From Castor canadensis (taxonomy: Eukaryota; Chordata; Mammalia; Rodentia; Castoridae), in contig NC_133398.1 in NCBI RefSeq assembly GCF_047511655.1, positions 51,961,638 to 52,025,637 of the forward strand: a stretch of DNA of 64,000 nucleotides, read 5' to 3'. The notes under the pieces were generated by a model. The model was not told where the DNA came from and did no database searches. It saw only the letters and a program-made list of their open reading frames with translations. Both the position numbers and the translations under genes were made by a program. Of the stretch, positions 1 through 11,462 are shown piece after piece (the first letter of the stretch is position 1; every line of letters begins with the position of its first letter).

Positions 1-655
1 TCAAGCAGAATGGCTATCATTAAGAAAACAAACAACAACAAATTCTGGTGAGGATTCCAGAGAAAAAGAAGCCTTATTTACTGTTGGTTGGAATGTAAAC
101 TAGTCCAGCCATTATGGAAATAAACCTGGAGTTTTCTCAAAAATCTAAAAATATTACTACAATATGATCCAACTATACCATTCCTGAGTATATACTCAAA
201 GTAATCAAAGTCAGCATTCAATAGAGGTATCTGCACACCTGTGTTTATTGAGGCACTAGTCACAACAGTCAAGCTATAGAATCATCTTAGACACCTATCA
301 ATGGATGAATGGGTAAAGAAACTATCATATATATGCCCAATGGAGTATCATTCAGTCATTAAGAATGAAATAATGTCATTTGCAGGAAAATGGATGGAAC
401 TGGAACTCGTCATGTTAAGCCAAAATAAGCCAGAATGAGAAAGATAAATGTTGAAAGTTTTCTCTCATATGTGGAATACAGATTTAAAAATAACAATAAC
501 GACAAAGACATGAACATAAACAGGGGACTCTTGGGGGGGCAGCAGAAGGAGAGAGGGGGACCAGTGAGGGTGGTGGGGAGTAAATATGATTGAAGTACAT
601 TGTGTACACATATGAAAACGTCATAATAAAGCTTATTATTTTGTGCAATAAAAAA
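1..655 (+). mobile_element. Old L1 3' end (ORF2 C-terminus plus 3' UTR)
   Basis: The left part resembles the end of L1 ORF2: a 'tcagaatggct'-like block at the start, 'aatggatgaatgggtaaagaaa' style codons near 300 and a 'tggatggaactggaa' block near 390. A G-rich 3' UTR follows (530-575), then 'gtacattgtgtacacatatg' near 596 and an A-rich end with AATAAA-like motifs up to about 655. The same 3' UTR type occurs at 33155-33890, so this is an older subfamily than the L1s at 14.2, 26.4, 38.3 and 60 kb. It is cut by the window edge and its frame is broken. Confidence 0.8.
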
Positions 656-781
656 CCATGTAGAATAATTTTTAAAAGTATATGGTCCAGATAGTAATAG
701 TTTCTTCTTTTCTGAGTCTCAAATTATTAGTGCTGAACATACAGAGTCATTCCATCTGGTGTGAATCCTGGCTTTCACTAG

Positions 782-1231
782 TGTTATGTCTTGGATCTGA
801 AATGTCCCTCAAAAGCTTCTATGTTGAAGATTTGTGGAGCAGCATTCAGAGTTATGGCTTTTGGGAGGTGATTGGATCACGATGGCTCTAACCTCATCAA
901 TGGATTAATCCAGTGATGAATTCATAGCTTAACAGGCTATTGAGAAGTCATGAAAGCTTTAGGAGATGGGGCCTCATTGGAGGAACTAGGTCACTGGGGA
1001 TGTTCCCTTGGAGGGTACACTTTGTCCCTGTTCCCTTCCTCTCTTTCTCTGGTTCCTGGAAGCTTTGGTCTACCACATGCTCTCTGCCATGAAGTTCTGC
1101 CTCATCACAGAGCCAGAAACAAGAGTCAAGTGACCATGGACTGAAACCTTGAAACCGTGAGCCAAGAAACGTTCCTCCTTTTAAATTGTTTGCCTCACGT
1201 ATTTTGTCATGGTGATGAACAGGTAACTATA
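782..1231 (+). mobile_element. MaLR-type solo LTR
   Basis: It starts TGTTATG followed by 'ctgaaatgtccctcaaaagc', and carries the 'gaggtgattggatcacgatgg', 'aggtcactgggg' and 'tggactgaaaccttgaaacc' blocks. The end holds 'gagccaagaaacgttcctcc' and 'gtattttgtcatggtgatga'. This is the usual layout of a mammalian MaLR (ERVL-related) LTR of about 450 bp. No internal retroviral sequence flanks it, so it is a solo LTR. The 3' parts of related copies are at 6412-6637 (+) and 49895-49985 (-), and the first bases of one may be at 3051. Confidence 0.7.
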
Positions 1232-1402
1232 TGACCTTGGACAAGTTGCCTAGCTTGTTCAGGTCTTAATTTGCTTACTTTCAAAACAGGGATGGTAATA
1301 CCTCATGAAGTTCAGGTGAAAATTACAGGAATCATTATATCTAAAATATACTCAGAAGAGGGTTTAGCACATATTATGTGTTAATAAATATTGCTATTGT
1401 TA
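1232..1402 (+). repeat. MIR-family SINE relic
   Basis: The order 'tgaccttggacaagttgcct', then 'aaaacagggatggtaatacc', then 'gtgttaataaatattgctat' follows the MIR core and 3' end in sense orientation. It is strongly diverged. It directly abuts the MaLR LTR. Confidence 0.6.
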
Positions 1403-2574
1403 AACAGAAGAGGAACAATAAATAGTAAGGAAGTCCTCCCTAATTATCTATCCTGCTCCATCCTCCCTCCTCACCTCCCACTTGACACAACTGTTAGAAG
1501 TTTGGTGTATGTTTCTTCAGAATTTCGAAGCTTTTATTCGTAAGTATAGAAGCTTATTTCTAGATTTTGCGACTTGTTTTTTTCTATTTACCATCTTTCA
1601 ATTTAACACATCATAAATCAAGACTCATTTTTTCTTAAACTAGTAAGAGAAAAGTAGATGTAGAAGTGGGTGTTTATACACAAAATAGACCTAAGACCCA
1701 GAGTCATCAATGTGTACTAACTTCCTCATTTGTACTCTGGATGAATTCCTGGAAATAAAACTTATGCTCATTTCTTAGCTTCCATGACTGGCACTTCTCA
1801 TCTGTAAGACAGTACACTATGTTTCCCAAGCTTTCCAGAAACTGCCAGAGTTTACTTCTAGTGGAGATTATGGGAAGTTACTTTAATGACTACATTCCTG
1901 AAAGAGGTTTCTTATTATGGTCTAAAACTTTCATTGACCTCTCTTTTTATACTTGAAATTACAGTTAGAATATTTTCTGATTGATTCCTTGGCAGTTTGT
2001 TGATTGTTCCTCTGTGGTGATGATTTACCTTCTGGTTCATCCAACTAATCACAGCTATAATTTTATACACATAAATAATTTGACCTTTTCCAGTAAAAGT
2101 ATCCGAGTCAAAAATCTCATTATATTCAGAGAAATGTCTCATTTGGTGCAGAATTGAAGCTCTACACTAAAGTTATAAATCAAAAGCCTGAAAATTTAGA
2201 TTTTACCATAGAGCCTGTAAGGTAAGAAGGAAAAAAGCCCAAGTGCTTGTTCGTTTATAGGCACGTGTGACTTGTCAATGTCTCTCTATTTCTTACCTCA
2301 GTGTGTCCTCAGTTTATTCTTCTGCCCTTCCAAATGCTCCATGTCCTTTCCGGTTAGATCACATATCCTACCTGAACTCTTTGTTGACTTTAGTTTCTCT
2401 CTAGCTCATAAAGCCCCTTAAGCCCTGATCCAATTAGTTCATCCCTCCATCCCTCCACCATTCAGGTATTTATATAGTAACAGGTCTTAGAGCCTAAAAG
2501 TAATCAAATTTTGATTTTCAACTTAAAAACACTTTCAGTTTAGTTAGATTACCACTAACAAGTAACAACAACCT
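1403..2574. other. Unassigned AT-rich DNA
   Basis: I see no recognisable repeat, RNA gene or convincing exon. There is a short pyrimidine run (ccctccatccctcc) near 2442. Reading frames on both strands are short and show no family motif. Confidence 0.4.
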
Positions 2575-2722
2575 GGGTGTTTCTGAGCTAGCACTCTCAT
2601 TCGGGAGGCTGAGGTAGGAAGACCATGAGTGGAGGCCAGCCTTGGTTCCATAACAAATTCTAGGCCAGCCTGGGCTGCATAGTGAGACTTTGTCTCAAAA
2701 TGCAAAATAAAACAAAAAAAAT
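2575..2722 (+). repeat. B1-like (7SL-derived) SINE
   Basis: It contains 'ttcgggaggctgaggtagga', 'gaggccagcctt', a second 'ctaggccagcctgggctgca' and 'tagtgagactttgtctcaaa' with an A-rich tail. These are the B1/7SL blocks in order. The left end is degraded. It stands alone, without the tRNA-like module seen elsewhere in the window. Confidence 0.75.
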
Positions 2723-2934
2723 TGCATATGATAAATGCTATAAATGTTTCATAGCTGAGAATCTTCTCTTTCTTGAAATATGCTTAAAATTTTGTTTGTT
2801 TGCTTTTTTAAAGGAAAGTATGTGCTAAATTCTTTGGATTGGAGTCCTAGTGAACACTCTGAGGGTTTCTAGTACATCTTGCATTATCTTTAAATCATGT
2901 GATTATTTTCCTACATGTATTCCTTTTCTGATTT

Positions 2935-3050
2935 TAAAAATTGTGGTAAAATATACATAGCATAATATTTCACATTTCAACCATTTGTGAAAGTATATAT
3001 TTGTAACATAGAACCACTATCACTATCTATGACCAGAACTTTTTATCATC
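2935..3050. repeat. Probable ancient L1M-type fragment
   Basis: 'attgtggtaaaatatacata', 'catttcaaccatttgtgaaa' and 'gaccagaactttttatcatc' resemble a block common in old mammalian L1 relics. Orientation was not determined. Sequence after 3050 switches to what may be the first bases of a MaLR LTR. Confidence 0.4.
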
Positions 3051-3090
3051 TGTTATGGCTTGAGTGTGAAATGTCCCTCACAGGCTTACT
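3051..3090 (+). repeat. Possible 5' tip of a MaLR LTR
   Basis: It starts TGTTATGGCTTGAGTGTGAA and continues into 'atgtccctcacaggc', matching the first 35-40 bp of the LTR at 782. It is then lost. A very short match, so the call is tentative. Confidence 0.35.
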
Positions 3091-3330
3091 GTGTTCCTTT
3101 ATATTTCTTCTTGAGTTATGAGTAATCTTCACATAGGTTTTTAGCTGTGTTATTTGGTACATGGTGGGTCTTTCAATGTACAGGTTTAAGTATGCTTTTA
3201 TTTCTAGAAAATTTTACTTAGTTATAGTTTTGTTTTTCCTTCCTTAAAAGACTCCAATTATATGAACATTTTAACTTTTCTCTTTCTTTTCCTTCCACCT
3301 TTCCTCATTTTTAGCCTTGTGTAAATACTT

Positions 3331-3803
3331 CTGTTTTAGTCTGTTCAGAGTACTATAACAAGAAATGTATTTATCACAACAGAAATGTGTTTGTCACAAT
3401 GTTTTGGAGAATGAAAAGTTCAAGATTAAGGTGCTAGCAAGTTTGGTGTCTGGTGAAGGCTTAGCTCTTCATAGATGGTGCTATGTGTCCTCTCATGGCA
3501 AAAGTGACAGAAAGAACAAACAGACTCCCTTAAGCCTTTTCTGTGTTAGGTATTTTCGAGATAGGGTCTCATGAACTTGTTTGCCTGGGCTGGCTTCGGA
3601 CTGTGATCCTCCTGATCTCTGCCTCCTGAGTAGCTAGGATTACAGGTGCCCAGCCCCTTAAGCCCTTCTGAGGGCATTAATCTCCTTAATGAGGGTGGAG
3701 CACTCATGAACCAATTACCTCCCAAAGGTTTTGCATCTTCACATCATCACGTTAGGGTTTAAGTTTCAACATATGAATTGACGTAAGCATTCAGGCCATA
3801 GCA
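3331..3803 (-). mobile_element. MaLR/MLT-type LTR, split by a SINE
   Basis: On the reverse strand this is a MaLR-type LTR. On the plus strand the blocks run: 'ttagtctgttcagagtacta', 'caagattaaggtgctagcaa', 'gtgtctggtgaaggc', then after the SINE 'gagggcattaatctccttaa', 'accaattacctcccaaagg' and 'catatgaattgacgtaagca'. A plus-strand relative is at 52225-52556. The inserted SINE lies at 3544-3654. Confidence 0.65.
3544..3654 (-). repeat. B1-like arm SINE inserted in an LTR
   Basis: The reverse complement has 'taatcctagctactcaggag', 'agatcaggaggatcacagtc' and 'cagcccaggc', a 7SL-derived arm. It is bounded by near-identical copies of 'cccttaagccttttctg' (3527-3543, and 3655-3670 with one base fewer). 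That is a target-site duplication, so the SINE landed after the LTR did. It corresponds to one arm of the composite SINE at 34842-35145. Confidence 0.75.
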
Positions 3804-6411
3804 ACCTCTTATGGAAAGAAGCAATGTTTGGTGGGTGGGAGGGTTCGTTCTTCCATCTCTCACTTTCAAGCCCTTCTCCCTAAGTGCAGGTGTAAAATAT
3901 CAAGTCTCGGATCTGTATAACATTTGCCTTCTAACTATCTGGGAATGATTTTTCCACACTTTCTGTGCTTTCTCCCTTTCTTTCTTATAGCCTTTTCATA
4001 AAGCTCATCAAGCTACCTTATTTCACTGCCTGCACTCAGATATGTAGTGGAGCTCTGTGACATCTGAAAATTCATATTATTTCTGATAGGAAATTTGAAA
4101 ATTGTGGAATGTTCAGGTAATGCTTGATGTGTGGATCATGTATAATAGTTATTATCTAATCCCTCTTGTTGCTCATATAGTTTGTGTGGATATTTGATTC
4201 CAGCATCCATAATTATCCTTAACAGAAAAGACTCAGTTTAACAAATTCACTGTATTTAGTATTTCTTCTGTGCCCTTTCAAGTTATTTATCAAAGACATG
4301 AGTACTTAGTGGATGTACAATTGATCTGAGAAAATTATAATGAATCTTAAAAAAAAAAATTTCCCTTGGTCTATTGCTTTGGATAGAAGCAATAGGGGCT
4401 TTAGTAAACACCTTACTCTTGGAACCAATCATTTCTCCTGACAGCAACTCTTAATTGGAAAGCCAAGTAAAATTTGAGCCTAGTGAATAGAAACATTTCT
4501 TTCCTTTATCTTATCCTTGAATCTTTATGCTACTGACTTGGCAAAATGTTAATTGATGTGTTTTAATACTGTAGTAATACTTACCTTTAAATAACTTTCT
4601 GATACTTCTTTAACAGAAGAGCATAAGAGTGCAAGTCTAATACACAGAGAGTCTCTAGATATTGGTGCAGCATTTGGTAGTCAAAAGCTTGTCCAGGTTT
4701 CAGATGAAAAGGAAAGGAGAAGCAAACAGTATGTTGCCACAAGAAAAATTAAATTTCTCTTCCTTTAAATTATAAAGAGAGTCTAGCAACATAAATATTT
4801 TGGATGAAAAGCTGATGATGAAAAGATATGGGATGTGGTGTCCAAGAAAACAAATAAGAAACATGCTATAACTAGGAGTCAGTGGGGAGGTGGGACTGAC
4901 TCCAGAGGACTAGAGAGGAGAAGACTTCATTGATATGGAGCTGAAGGAAAATATCCTAGGTCATTTTATAGATTTACAATGTAATATGGTGTATTGAGAA
5001 GCTGTGAGACTAAATACAGAACCAACTGCTTCCCAAAGCCTTGAACGCTTGTTCTGGAAAAGGAATGTGGTGTCAAGATTTGTAAGATAAAGTTGTTTTA
5101 CCTAATCAGGTCACCTAGGAATACTTAGGGTCTATATGCATTTTGCTCAAGTAAAGTTCGACACGAAGATCAGACAACATTTTCTGTTAATTACATTTCT
5201 CAACCTAACATTGTAGTAAGAATGCTTGTATTTTGTAAGATCTCAGGAGTAACGGTGAGGGAGAATGTGCCATCTAGCAATATTTGAAAAACTAATTACC
5301 TGAGGGAATTTGGGAAAATTTGTGCAGATGGATGTACTACACAGGTAATAAGCTTTTATAAAAGATGAAGTATTCTAATTACAAAGCAATTATTATAATG
5401 TGTGACAATTTTAAATTCCCTTCCTTATTTTGCATGGCATTTAGTTTTTATTGGAAGACAAAACAAAGCAGATAAGAATTTGTCATCTATTTTTGGTTTT
5501 ATTTTTTAATTATTCTTAAATCATCCTGGGTAGCTGGCACTTTTTATTTTAAATACCATCCAGAAACAACATTTGTTTAAAAATTATACTATAATGAATG
5601 CATATTCCCATTTTTCAACTACTGTGTTGATGGCATATGAATGAGTTAATAGAAGCTGCATCGATTATGCCTTGTATATTTGTGTAATTCCTGTTTTGTT
5701 TGATTTCTTTGTATGCCTAAGGACATACACTGTTCATCGCTTAGTGTAGAATTTTAAAGGTGTTTATTAAATATTGCTTTGCAACTTTGCAGAAAAATGT
5801 AAGCATTCATGGAAACCACACAATCCTGGTTTCTGTCGTATTTTTCTTACATCTAAAACAAAAAGGAAAGTTCACAGAAATTTTAGAAGTCCAAAATAAA
5901 TGCTATCATCTACACTTGTAAGATGATCTTGTTCTATAAATTTGGTCAACAACCAAATATTTGGAAAGAGTAAAGAGAAAAAAATAAAACAGGAGGCCAC
6001 CCTTAGTCCACTCAAGGCCTTGTCCTGTGTGTATATGTGTGTGCATGCACACGTGTGTAGTGTAGTGGGCGGAGTGTGAAGGGGTGATATGTGTAGGGTA
6101 GGTACTTTTATTTTAAGCAGTTATCTGCCAAAATCACTGACTCAATTGAGTCACTTGGTGAAAGAGCAAGTTTTCTGTTGGAATAAAGAATTTGAAAGTG
6201 GGTAAATGGAAGGAACTTGCCTTATTTTTTAAAAATAACAGTTATAATGCCCACCACTGATTCTCTACACAACAATTAACTGCTACTCCATCTTTTTCAG
6301 ATGAGCAGAACCACAACCTACATTAGTAAGTAAAAATGCAGACCCTTGCTTTCCCACTGACTTTGATGGGAGTGACTGCTTGATGCAATTATTACTGGGA
6401 GCAGCATCTTA
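3804..6411. other. Unassigned DNA with a candidate exon
   Basis: No repeat was recognised in most of this 2.6 kb. It contains the candidate exon at 4617-4728, a short GT-rich patch at 6028-6064, and a 25-bp acceptor/donor pair at 6301-6325 listed under findings. The quiet, repeat-poor character would fit an intron. Confidence 0.35.
4617..4728 (+). other. Candidate coding exon (112 bp), gene unknown
   Basis: The stretch is preceded by a pyrimidine-rich acceptor ('gatacttctttaacag') and followed by a GTATGT donor. Between them one frame stays open for 36 whole codons, with two bases of a split codon at each end. The peptide has charged and polar segments (for example SLDIGAAFGSQKL and VSDEKERRSK) and I do not recognise it. 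It lies in DNA free of recognised repeats. By chance, an open frame of this length is not rare in 64 kb, and I see no flanking exon, so this is only a candidate. Confidence 0.2.
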
Positions 6412-6637
6412 CCCTGTTTATTTCCTGTACTGCTTTTCCTCGCTTCTGGTCTGTGGTTAAGTGAGTAATCTCTGCCACATCCAGCCACCACAATGCTGTA
6501 CCCCTCCCAGGCCCAGAAGCAATGGAGTCAAGGACTATCCGCTGAAATCTCTGTGAGCCAAAGTAAATCTTTTCTACCTTTAAGTTATTCTGTCAGGTAT
6601 TTTAATGACAGTGATGAAAACTACCTAACACAATTAT
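6412..6637 (+). mobile_element. MaLR LTR, 3' half
   Basis: 'cagccaccacaatgctgtac', 'cccagaagcaatggagtcaa', 'gctgaaatctctgtgagcca' and 'ttctgtcaggtattttaatg' follow the same order as the end of the LTR at 782-1231. The 5' half is missing. Confidence 0.65.
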
Positions 6638-9279
6638 ACATTTTATCTCAGGCAGCCCAACATTTTAATTAAGTAGGGTTTCTATTTTTCACACTTAAAA
6701 CACAAAGAAGTTAACATGGTTATAGTTTACCACAGGCAATTTTGTTACCTGACTAGTATCTGTAGAGTTGCATTGCTCTTTTTGTGCTCCTGGGACCCAT
6801 GAAGCTCTCTATAATTATTGTAATTCCAGAGCTCTGCTCTTAGTCCTCTTTCTCCACTGCATCTCTTTCATCCCTAGTAAAAGCCTGTCGCCATCTCTCT
6901 CCTCCTTTACCCTTTCTTCTACCAGCCAACATGGGGTCCTCCACTGGCCCAGAGGATTTCTCTGTCAAAACACTAGGCTGCTGGTACCCAGTGTGACTTC
7001 CCCACCTACCACCTTATAATATGTGCTTGCTCTCTGTTCAGGCATAACACAATTTAATTTTATTATTATTTTAATCTATATACAGGAGTTTTTATTTAAG
7101 TTCTCAGACAGGTAGGATTATGTGTATTTTCAGCAGTCGGATATGGTATCTCATTTATAAAGTAACCGTGTATACCAAACTAAGTCAAGTAACTGATACA
7201 ACCATATAGAATAACCATATACATGAGTCTAAATGGGATAAGAATATCCATATTTAAAACTCTCCCATGAAATCTACGGTATATGGTTGCATGATTTATG
7301 TATAGCAACCTGCAAAGAGCTGCTTAATAGCTAGTCTACCGATCACACATTATTTATTGAATACTCACTCATTTTTCCAGTCAAAAATATGTGCTAAAAC
7401 ATTTAAAATCAGTATGTATTTGTATAGAAAACTTAGAAATTGCCGACAAAGAGAAACGAGCAAAATTCACCCGAGTCTCTATATTCCAAAACAATGTTGT
7501 TAACATTTTTGAATTTTACTTTCCAGCATTTTCATCCACATAAGTTTCAGTGGGAATTTTTTGTCTTTTAGTTTGCAGCTATTGATCAGAAGGAATTGAG
7601 GCCGTAGGACAAATGGAAGGAGAATCATGTGAGCAAGGCTTCTCTAAAACTCCACCTGAGCTCCTACTAATCATGGAATAACAGTTACAATTTTGATTGC
7701 TTATTATGCTCATGCTGATGCCCTTTAGTTCACAAAATAATGTAATTATGAAGCAATATTTTTTCTTATTTTAAAGCTAGGTACCTAGTTCAGAGCAATT
7801 AAAGAATCTGCCACAGGTAGAATGGGTGTTAAGCTCTAAAGTTGAAACTGGCGTCCATGTCTGACTAGACTTCAAAGTAGGTGAGGTTTTTCCTCTTCTG
7901 CCTTCACCCAATTCCACATAATAGGATCAACAGGAAGTTGGTGTTTGGTACCAGTACTTTTTGTTTTTTTTTTTAATAAGGAGACTATCAAGAAGAATGC
8001 TTTGGAAATTAGTCCTGTATTTGTTCTTTTGCAGTTCTTGCATCTTCTATTGACACATTTTTTAGCCTCTTTCTGCCTTGTTTCCCCATACAATGATCAG
8101 TGGTAGACACTAGACATGTCATTCCAAATAGTAAGAACCACCAATCAGCAAGATTCTAAGAGTTTTGAGCACTCCTGGACAAAAGATAAAGTCTTTGATT
8201 TAATTTACCCTGCATGGGGTGTCATCCTTAAAAACCAGGCAGCATTCTGCACCCACCTCCCCTTTAAATGGGTTGATAGAGCAAGGGGGAAGATTCTAGA
8301 GCCTAAAGCTGACAAAGGACAGCCTACACCAGTTCATTGGGTATGTTTACTTTCTTAAGTCTGAATCGTGGTCAAAACTGGTCACAGCTGTCCTTTCTCA
8401 AGGAGATTTCACTCCCAGACCCAGTGTTTGGATTTCAGCTCATTGTTTAATAGGTCTAGAATTAAAACAGTCACCTTGAGGCAGGAAGGTTAGCACTCCA
8501 TTAAGATGGATGGGGAAAGTTCACACCTCTCACTTTTGCTTTATTTCTTTGCTTTTCTTTCCATTTGTCTGCAAACGCAGCAAGACTAAAGCACAAGCAC
8601 GGCACAGTCTGTTTTTATACCCACTGGGCTGAAAAGGTGATTTACTGAAGAACGTGAATTTTCCAGGAAAAAGAAAAGTCCATAGAGAGTTCCAAAATCT
8701 GTAAAAATATGACAGGATTATCAGAGGAATAAGAAATCTTACACTAGATCCTTCAGTTCTTAAATCAACCCCCAAAGAGATTTTAAAGCTCGTATACTTC
8801 TTGGATGATTCTTGCGAGTCTACTTACGAATGTTCTTCATATAATATCTGTTAAGAGGGAGAGCTAAAATCAGCACTATTTGTGTGAATTTCTGCATTTC
8901 TGTTCTATTAGTGTTCACAAATATTGATTCAAAGGGAGTTAACCCTTGCTGATGCTGACTATGTATGGGAGATCATGCATGATGAAGCAAGAAAACACAT
9001 GATTTCCTCTGATACAAGTCAAACTCAGAAGAGTTATCATAGAGAATCATACAACAGGACTATGGAGGAAGAAACAAGTACATTCTGACTGAGGCTTTTA
9101 GAAAAGCTTCTTGGAGGTGAGATTCAAAAGCAATTTGGGGGATCTGGAAAGAGAAAGATTAACTGAGTATGGGAGATCTTTTAACAAAGGAATTAAGACA
9201 AATCAGATTATGTATATTGAGAGCTGAGAGCTAAAACTTACTCTTAGTTACCTATAATGGGTATGGCAGAAAACCACAA
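6638..9279. other. Unassigned DNA
   Basis: There are no recognised repeats in 2.6 kb. An 80-codon plus-strand frame at 8116-8358 ends near a GTATGT, but it lacks a good upstream acceptor and any family motif, so I do not call it. Other frames here are shorter and less protein-like. Confidence 0.35.
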
Positions 9280-9612
9280 TGTTTTCCCAACCCTATCTCC
9301 TCTTCCAATATACAGAATAGTGACATTCCCCATCCTCTCTGGGTTGGGCGGGGTTATGTGACTGTCTTTGGGCAAATGGATGAAGGTAAAATGATGGGTG
9401 CCATTTCTCTCAACTTTGTCTCCTGGCTTGTTTGGTTAGCTGAATACAGAGAGTGCAGCAAATACTTCTGAGGAAGCCCTCACAGATGGTGGTCCCATAA
9501 AATGGGAGGAACCAGGATGACAGACTCAAACAATAGGCTGCTGATAAAATACCTGATCAGATTGGAAGGGAACAAAATTATTGTGCAAAGCTATTGAGCT
9601 ATATTGTAGCAG
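9280..9612 (+). mobile_element. Ancient MaLR/ERVL-type LTR relic
   Basis: 'gggcggggttatgtgactgt' and 'gggcaaatggatgaaggtaa' are followed near the end by 'aaattattgtgcaaagctat', then 'tattgtagcagtgg'. This order fits the polyadenylation and terminal region of an old MLT-like LTR. It is heavily diverged and the subfamily is uncertain. Confidence 0.45.
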
Positions 9613-9959
9613 TGGGGATCATAAAACTGCAAAGGTAGTCTGCAAATGACTGAAGCAAGTCATTTGCAAGAATTTAAATAGTAATAAGGTTTGCACTAAC
9701 ATATGCTAGTAGTGGGAAAAAGGCAATACCCATTCATTTCATTGTGGACCTGGTTGAGCCATTTGGGTGGTAGGGAATGGAGGGGCTAGTTTTATGCTGA
9801 CAACTTAACTTGTGATTCTAAATAAAACTGTTAAAAAGCAATGGAGGAGGGTTTACTTCACTGAAGTGGGTATGCAAATATTTTATAGATTATGGAAAGA
9901 GGAAAGAAATTGGTGTGTTCTCAAGTTTGCTGGTCCAGGACTACTTAAAAATACTTTTT
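9613..9959. other. Unassigned DNA
   Basis: I recognise nothing here. The region is AT-rich and passes into the L1-like relic that follows. Confidence 0.35.
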
Positions 9960-10690
9960 TAAAAATTACAAGAGTGATATATACTCTTGTAGAAAAATTG
10001 AGACAAATGTCAAGGAATAAAATTATAAAAATGTATAATCCTATGTTGTTTTAACTTTTCTTTTTAGCCATGCTCCTTGTTTCCCTGTATCTCTACATAT
10101 ATGTAACATTATATATATACTATAATCTACATCTTAGAATTACCCAAATTATATAGAATGTGTGTGTGTATGTGCGTGTGTGTGTGTGTGTGTGTGTGTA
10201 TAATCTGGTTTTGTTACTGAATTCCTTTGTAAACCTGATTTTAAGTGTTGTGTAAGTTTTTCATTATATGAGTAAAACTTAACTTTTAACTTTTCCCGTA
10301 AAGTTACATACAATTATTTCCAGGAGTTTTTGTTGTTATTTAGATAAGAATGGATATAATTATTCATAAATATTCAGCCCAGTTCTTGATTAGTATGTTA
10401 GGCTAAATTTCTAGAAGTATGTTTGTAGTCAAAGAGTTTTAAAAATTATGGAATATCTTGATGAATGTAGGAAAATAGCTTTCCAAAAAGATCACAACAG
10501 TTTATTTCCCCACCAGCAGAATACGTTACATGTCTTATACTATGTTCATCTACACTGAATACCAGTGTTAAAAATTCTCTACTATTTTTAGTAGTTTTTT
10601 TTATAGGTCAGAGACTCAAAAACAATAAATGGATGATGTGTTTGGTAACCTGTTTCCAGTTAGCAAAGTGACTATCTCCTGCTGAAGTGG
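9960..10690 (-). mobile_element. Ancient L1 relic, antisense
   Basis: 'gttaggctaaatttctagaa', 'gctttccaaaaagatcacaa' and 'ttatttccccaccagcagaa' resemble antisense old L1M-type sequence. A (TG)n tract sits inside it. There are no open frames. Confidence 0.5.
10159..10201. repeat. (TG)n microsatellite
   Basis: About 20 TG units with TATG and TGCG interruptions, lying inside an old L1 relic. Confidence 0.95.
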
Positions 10691-11155
10691 GTATAAATAT
10701 TTCATTTTAAGGAACTGTAGGCATCCTCTGGTCATGATGGTCATGGAATAAGCTCAGCCAAACTGTGAACAAACCACCCCAGGTCTCAGTCATCAGAATT
10801 TTATTTCTTGGGCAGCCTGCTGGTATTGCAGGTCACTTACAGGTACTTGGCCCATGTATAATTGCTATAATCTTGAAAAGGGAATATGGTTAAATCATGT
10901 ATTTACTCTTTTATTTTTCACCTTGAAGGGACACATGTCACATGACCACACTGACTCTGAGGGTTCCAGCAAAGACAATGCTACCATATGACTGACAAGA
11001 GACTAGAGAATATGCAGCTGACAGAACTAATGACTATCACATCCAGTGACATTTCTCCTTTGAGGATGGGGCTGAGTCCATAATTCACCTCCTTTGTAGT
11101 GATTCCCAGAAGTGTCCTTTGGTTCTCTTCTGATCTTCTAAGATCAACAAACTTT
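10691..11155. other. Unassigned DNA
   Basis: No recognised repeat, exon or RNA gene. Confidence 0.35.
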
Positions 11156-11462
11156 GACTTGTTGACCAAATGTGGCCTGCTTTTGTATGGTCTGCTAACT
11201 AATTACATTTTTTTCATTTTTAAATGTTTTTGAAAAAAAGAAAAAAGAATATTGTATAACATGAAAATTATATGAAATTAAAATGTTTGTCCATGAATAA
11301 AGTCTTGTTAGAACACAGGGATGTATCATGTACTGTTTATTATATATAACTAGTTTCATATAATAGTGGAAAAGTCATAATAGAGGCTTCATGGCCTGCA
11401 AAGACTAAATATTTACTATGTGGTCCTTTACAGAAACAATTGGCTAAATGCTGATCTTAGAC
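11156..11462. mobile_element. Probable hAT-like (MER-type) DNA transposon relic
   Basis: 'gtggcctgcttttgtatggt', 'gaaaattatatgaaattaaa', 'ccatgaataaagtcttgtta', 'catggcctgcaaagactaaa' and 'gtcctttacagaaacaattg' follow in order a well-known non-autonomous hAT-Charlie type repeat. Terminal repeats are eroded and I could not verify an 8-bp duplication. Confidence 0.55.

Noticed and set aside
8116-8358. 80-codon plus frame ending near GTATGT
   Set aside because: Considered as an exon, but the upstream acceptor is poor and the peptide has no recognised family.
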